A DNA stretch of 32,876 nt from Cyanobacteria bacterium UBA11153 (GTDB lineage: Bacteria > Cyanobacteriota > Cyanobacteriia > Cyanobacteriales > Coleofasciculaceae): contig DOIX01000344.1 of the NCBI GenBank assembly GCA_003511885.1, positions 1,771 to 34,646 on the forward strand. Reading direction: 5' to 3'. The notes beneath the pieces were generated by a model. The model made no database searches and was not told the origin of the DNA. It was given only the letters and a program-made list of their open reading frames with translations. Below, in pieces: positions 32,463 through 32,876 of this stretch. Positions within the stretch are counted from its first letter, which is position 1. Every line of letters begins with the position of its first letter. The position numbers and the translations under genes are program-made.

Positions 32463-32510
32463 CTATCGCACATTCGGGACATAGCCACTGAATCATCACT
32501 TCCTTAGACC

Positions 32511-32597
32511 CTATTTAAGTGCTGTTGGTGCTAAAGGATTTCCCCCTCCGTTAGAGGCATTCAAACGACTCTCTAAATCAAGAGACCCTTGACTTTC
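32511..32597 (-). pseudogene. DUF4157 N-terminal relic
   Basis: The minus-strand reading 'ESQGSLDLESRLNASNGGGN' then 'PLAPTALK' and TAG matches the start of the DUF4157 core in the gene at 29025 ('DLESRLNASKGGGSALAP'). The His-Glu core itself is absent and the following about 50 bases are scrambled before the domain at 32462. It is read as an internal deletion of an effector gene. Confidence 0.8.
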
Positions 32598-32603
32598 TTC
32601 ACG

Positions 32604-32641
32604 TCAACAGCAATTCAATTGGAGGGAATATGAGTTTTCAA
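32604..32641. repeat. 38-nt repeat shared with 17430-17467
   Basis: It covers the last 9 codons plus stop and 11 bases of 3' flank of the gene at 32615, and is identical to the isolated segment at 17430. Confidence 0.8.
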
Positions 32642-32868
32642 CCAATCTGGATCGTTTGCTTTAGTGGTATAGTTCCAAACTGTGTCTCGATCTGACCAAA
32701 TATCTTGAGGGATTAAAATTGCTCCAGTACTGTCTTCTTTATAAGGCACATTCTCATATTCAAAAACTTGTTTGATATTTTGCTTAAATTCCCTGGAAAT
32801 AGGATCTTCTGATGCGACAAGTCGATCCCCTTCCCTATAAACTGGTTTATACACTGGCTCTCTTTCAA
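32615..32868 (-). CDS. C-terminal part of an unidentified effector-locus protein
   Basis: An about 83-residue frame: 'EREPVYKPVYREGDRLVASE', 'FKQNIKQVFEYENVPYKEDS', 'GAILIPQDIWSDRDTVWNYT' and ending 'DPDWLKTHIPSN'. A stop lies a few codons upstream, and the only starts are a GTG (32854) or the frame edge. The gene is therefore either truncated or frameshifted from a longer one beyond the window. The family is not recognised. By order it could be the partner of another effector lying further to the right. Its 3' end was copied to 17430. Confidence 0.5.
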
Positions 32869-32876
32869 GTCAAGTG

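Overview
The window looks like accessory-rich chromosome from a filamentous, phycoerythrin-type cyanobacterium. HIP1 octamers (GCGATCGC and one-off variants) recur throughout. There are phycobilisome rod-linker genes, a phytochrome-like kinase, XisH/XisI, short tandem heptamer repeats and cyanobacterial dispersed palindromes. No rRNA or tRNA gene was recognised.

Layout. 1-4.0 kb is a decaying toxin-antitoxin (TA) patchwork. It holds a partial gene off the left edge, two copies of one Phd/YefM-like antitoxin, a second antitoxin type, two frameshifted RelE-type toxins, xisH/xisI and an exported SH3 protein, all interleaved with duplicated non-coding blocks. 4.2-9.5 kb carries an unknown gene, two phycobilisome rod linkers (cpeC-like first), a single-domain receiver and an OmpR-type regulator with an Hpt domain. 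A 58-nt perfectly aligned inverted repeat pair flanks the linker and regulator genes. 9.9-13.2 kb is a 1095-residue phytochrome-like histidine kinase that appears to have lost both usual chromophore-attachment cysteines and the neighbouring histidine. 13.7-14.9 kb has a membrane-anchored pentapeptide-repeat protein, then a receiver-domain relic abutting the right end and TnpB C-terminus of an IS200/IS605 element.

15.0-17.9 kb has an orphan Pvc16-type (DUF4255) protein of contractile injection systems, a small companion gene, a Nif11-like small protein and a WG-repeat fragment. 18.1-26.9 kb is one co-directional minus-strand surface-polysaccharide cluster: three glycosyltransferases, rfbF, rfbG, an RfbC-type epimerase, an SAF-domain oxidoreductase and a sugar C-methyltransferase. 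Together they suggest a CDP-linked, C-methyl-branched 6-deoxyhexose and its transfer into a glycan.

27.1-28.3 kb is mobile-element debris: a MITE-like palindrome, a coiled-coil gene relic, and a REP-associated (RAYT) transposase with two in-frame stops that ends inside a REP-like palindrome. 28.4-32.9 kb, all minus strand, is the most unusual part. DUF4157 ('eCIS core') effector genes, intact in outline but frameshifted or eroded, alternate with small exported proteins (one a lipoprotein, two with HEAT-like segments) and a YkgJ-type cysteine-cluster protein in a tight operon. The pattern resembles an effector/partner array fed by an injection system, consistent with the Pvc16 gene at 15 kb. 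The injection-system structural genes are not in this window.

All family assignments come from reading the sequence; no database search was run.
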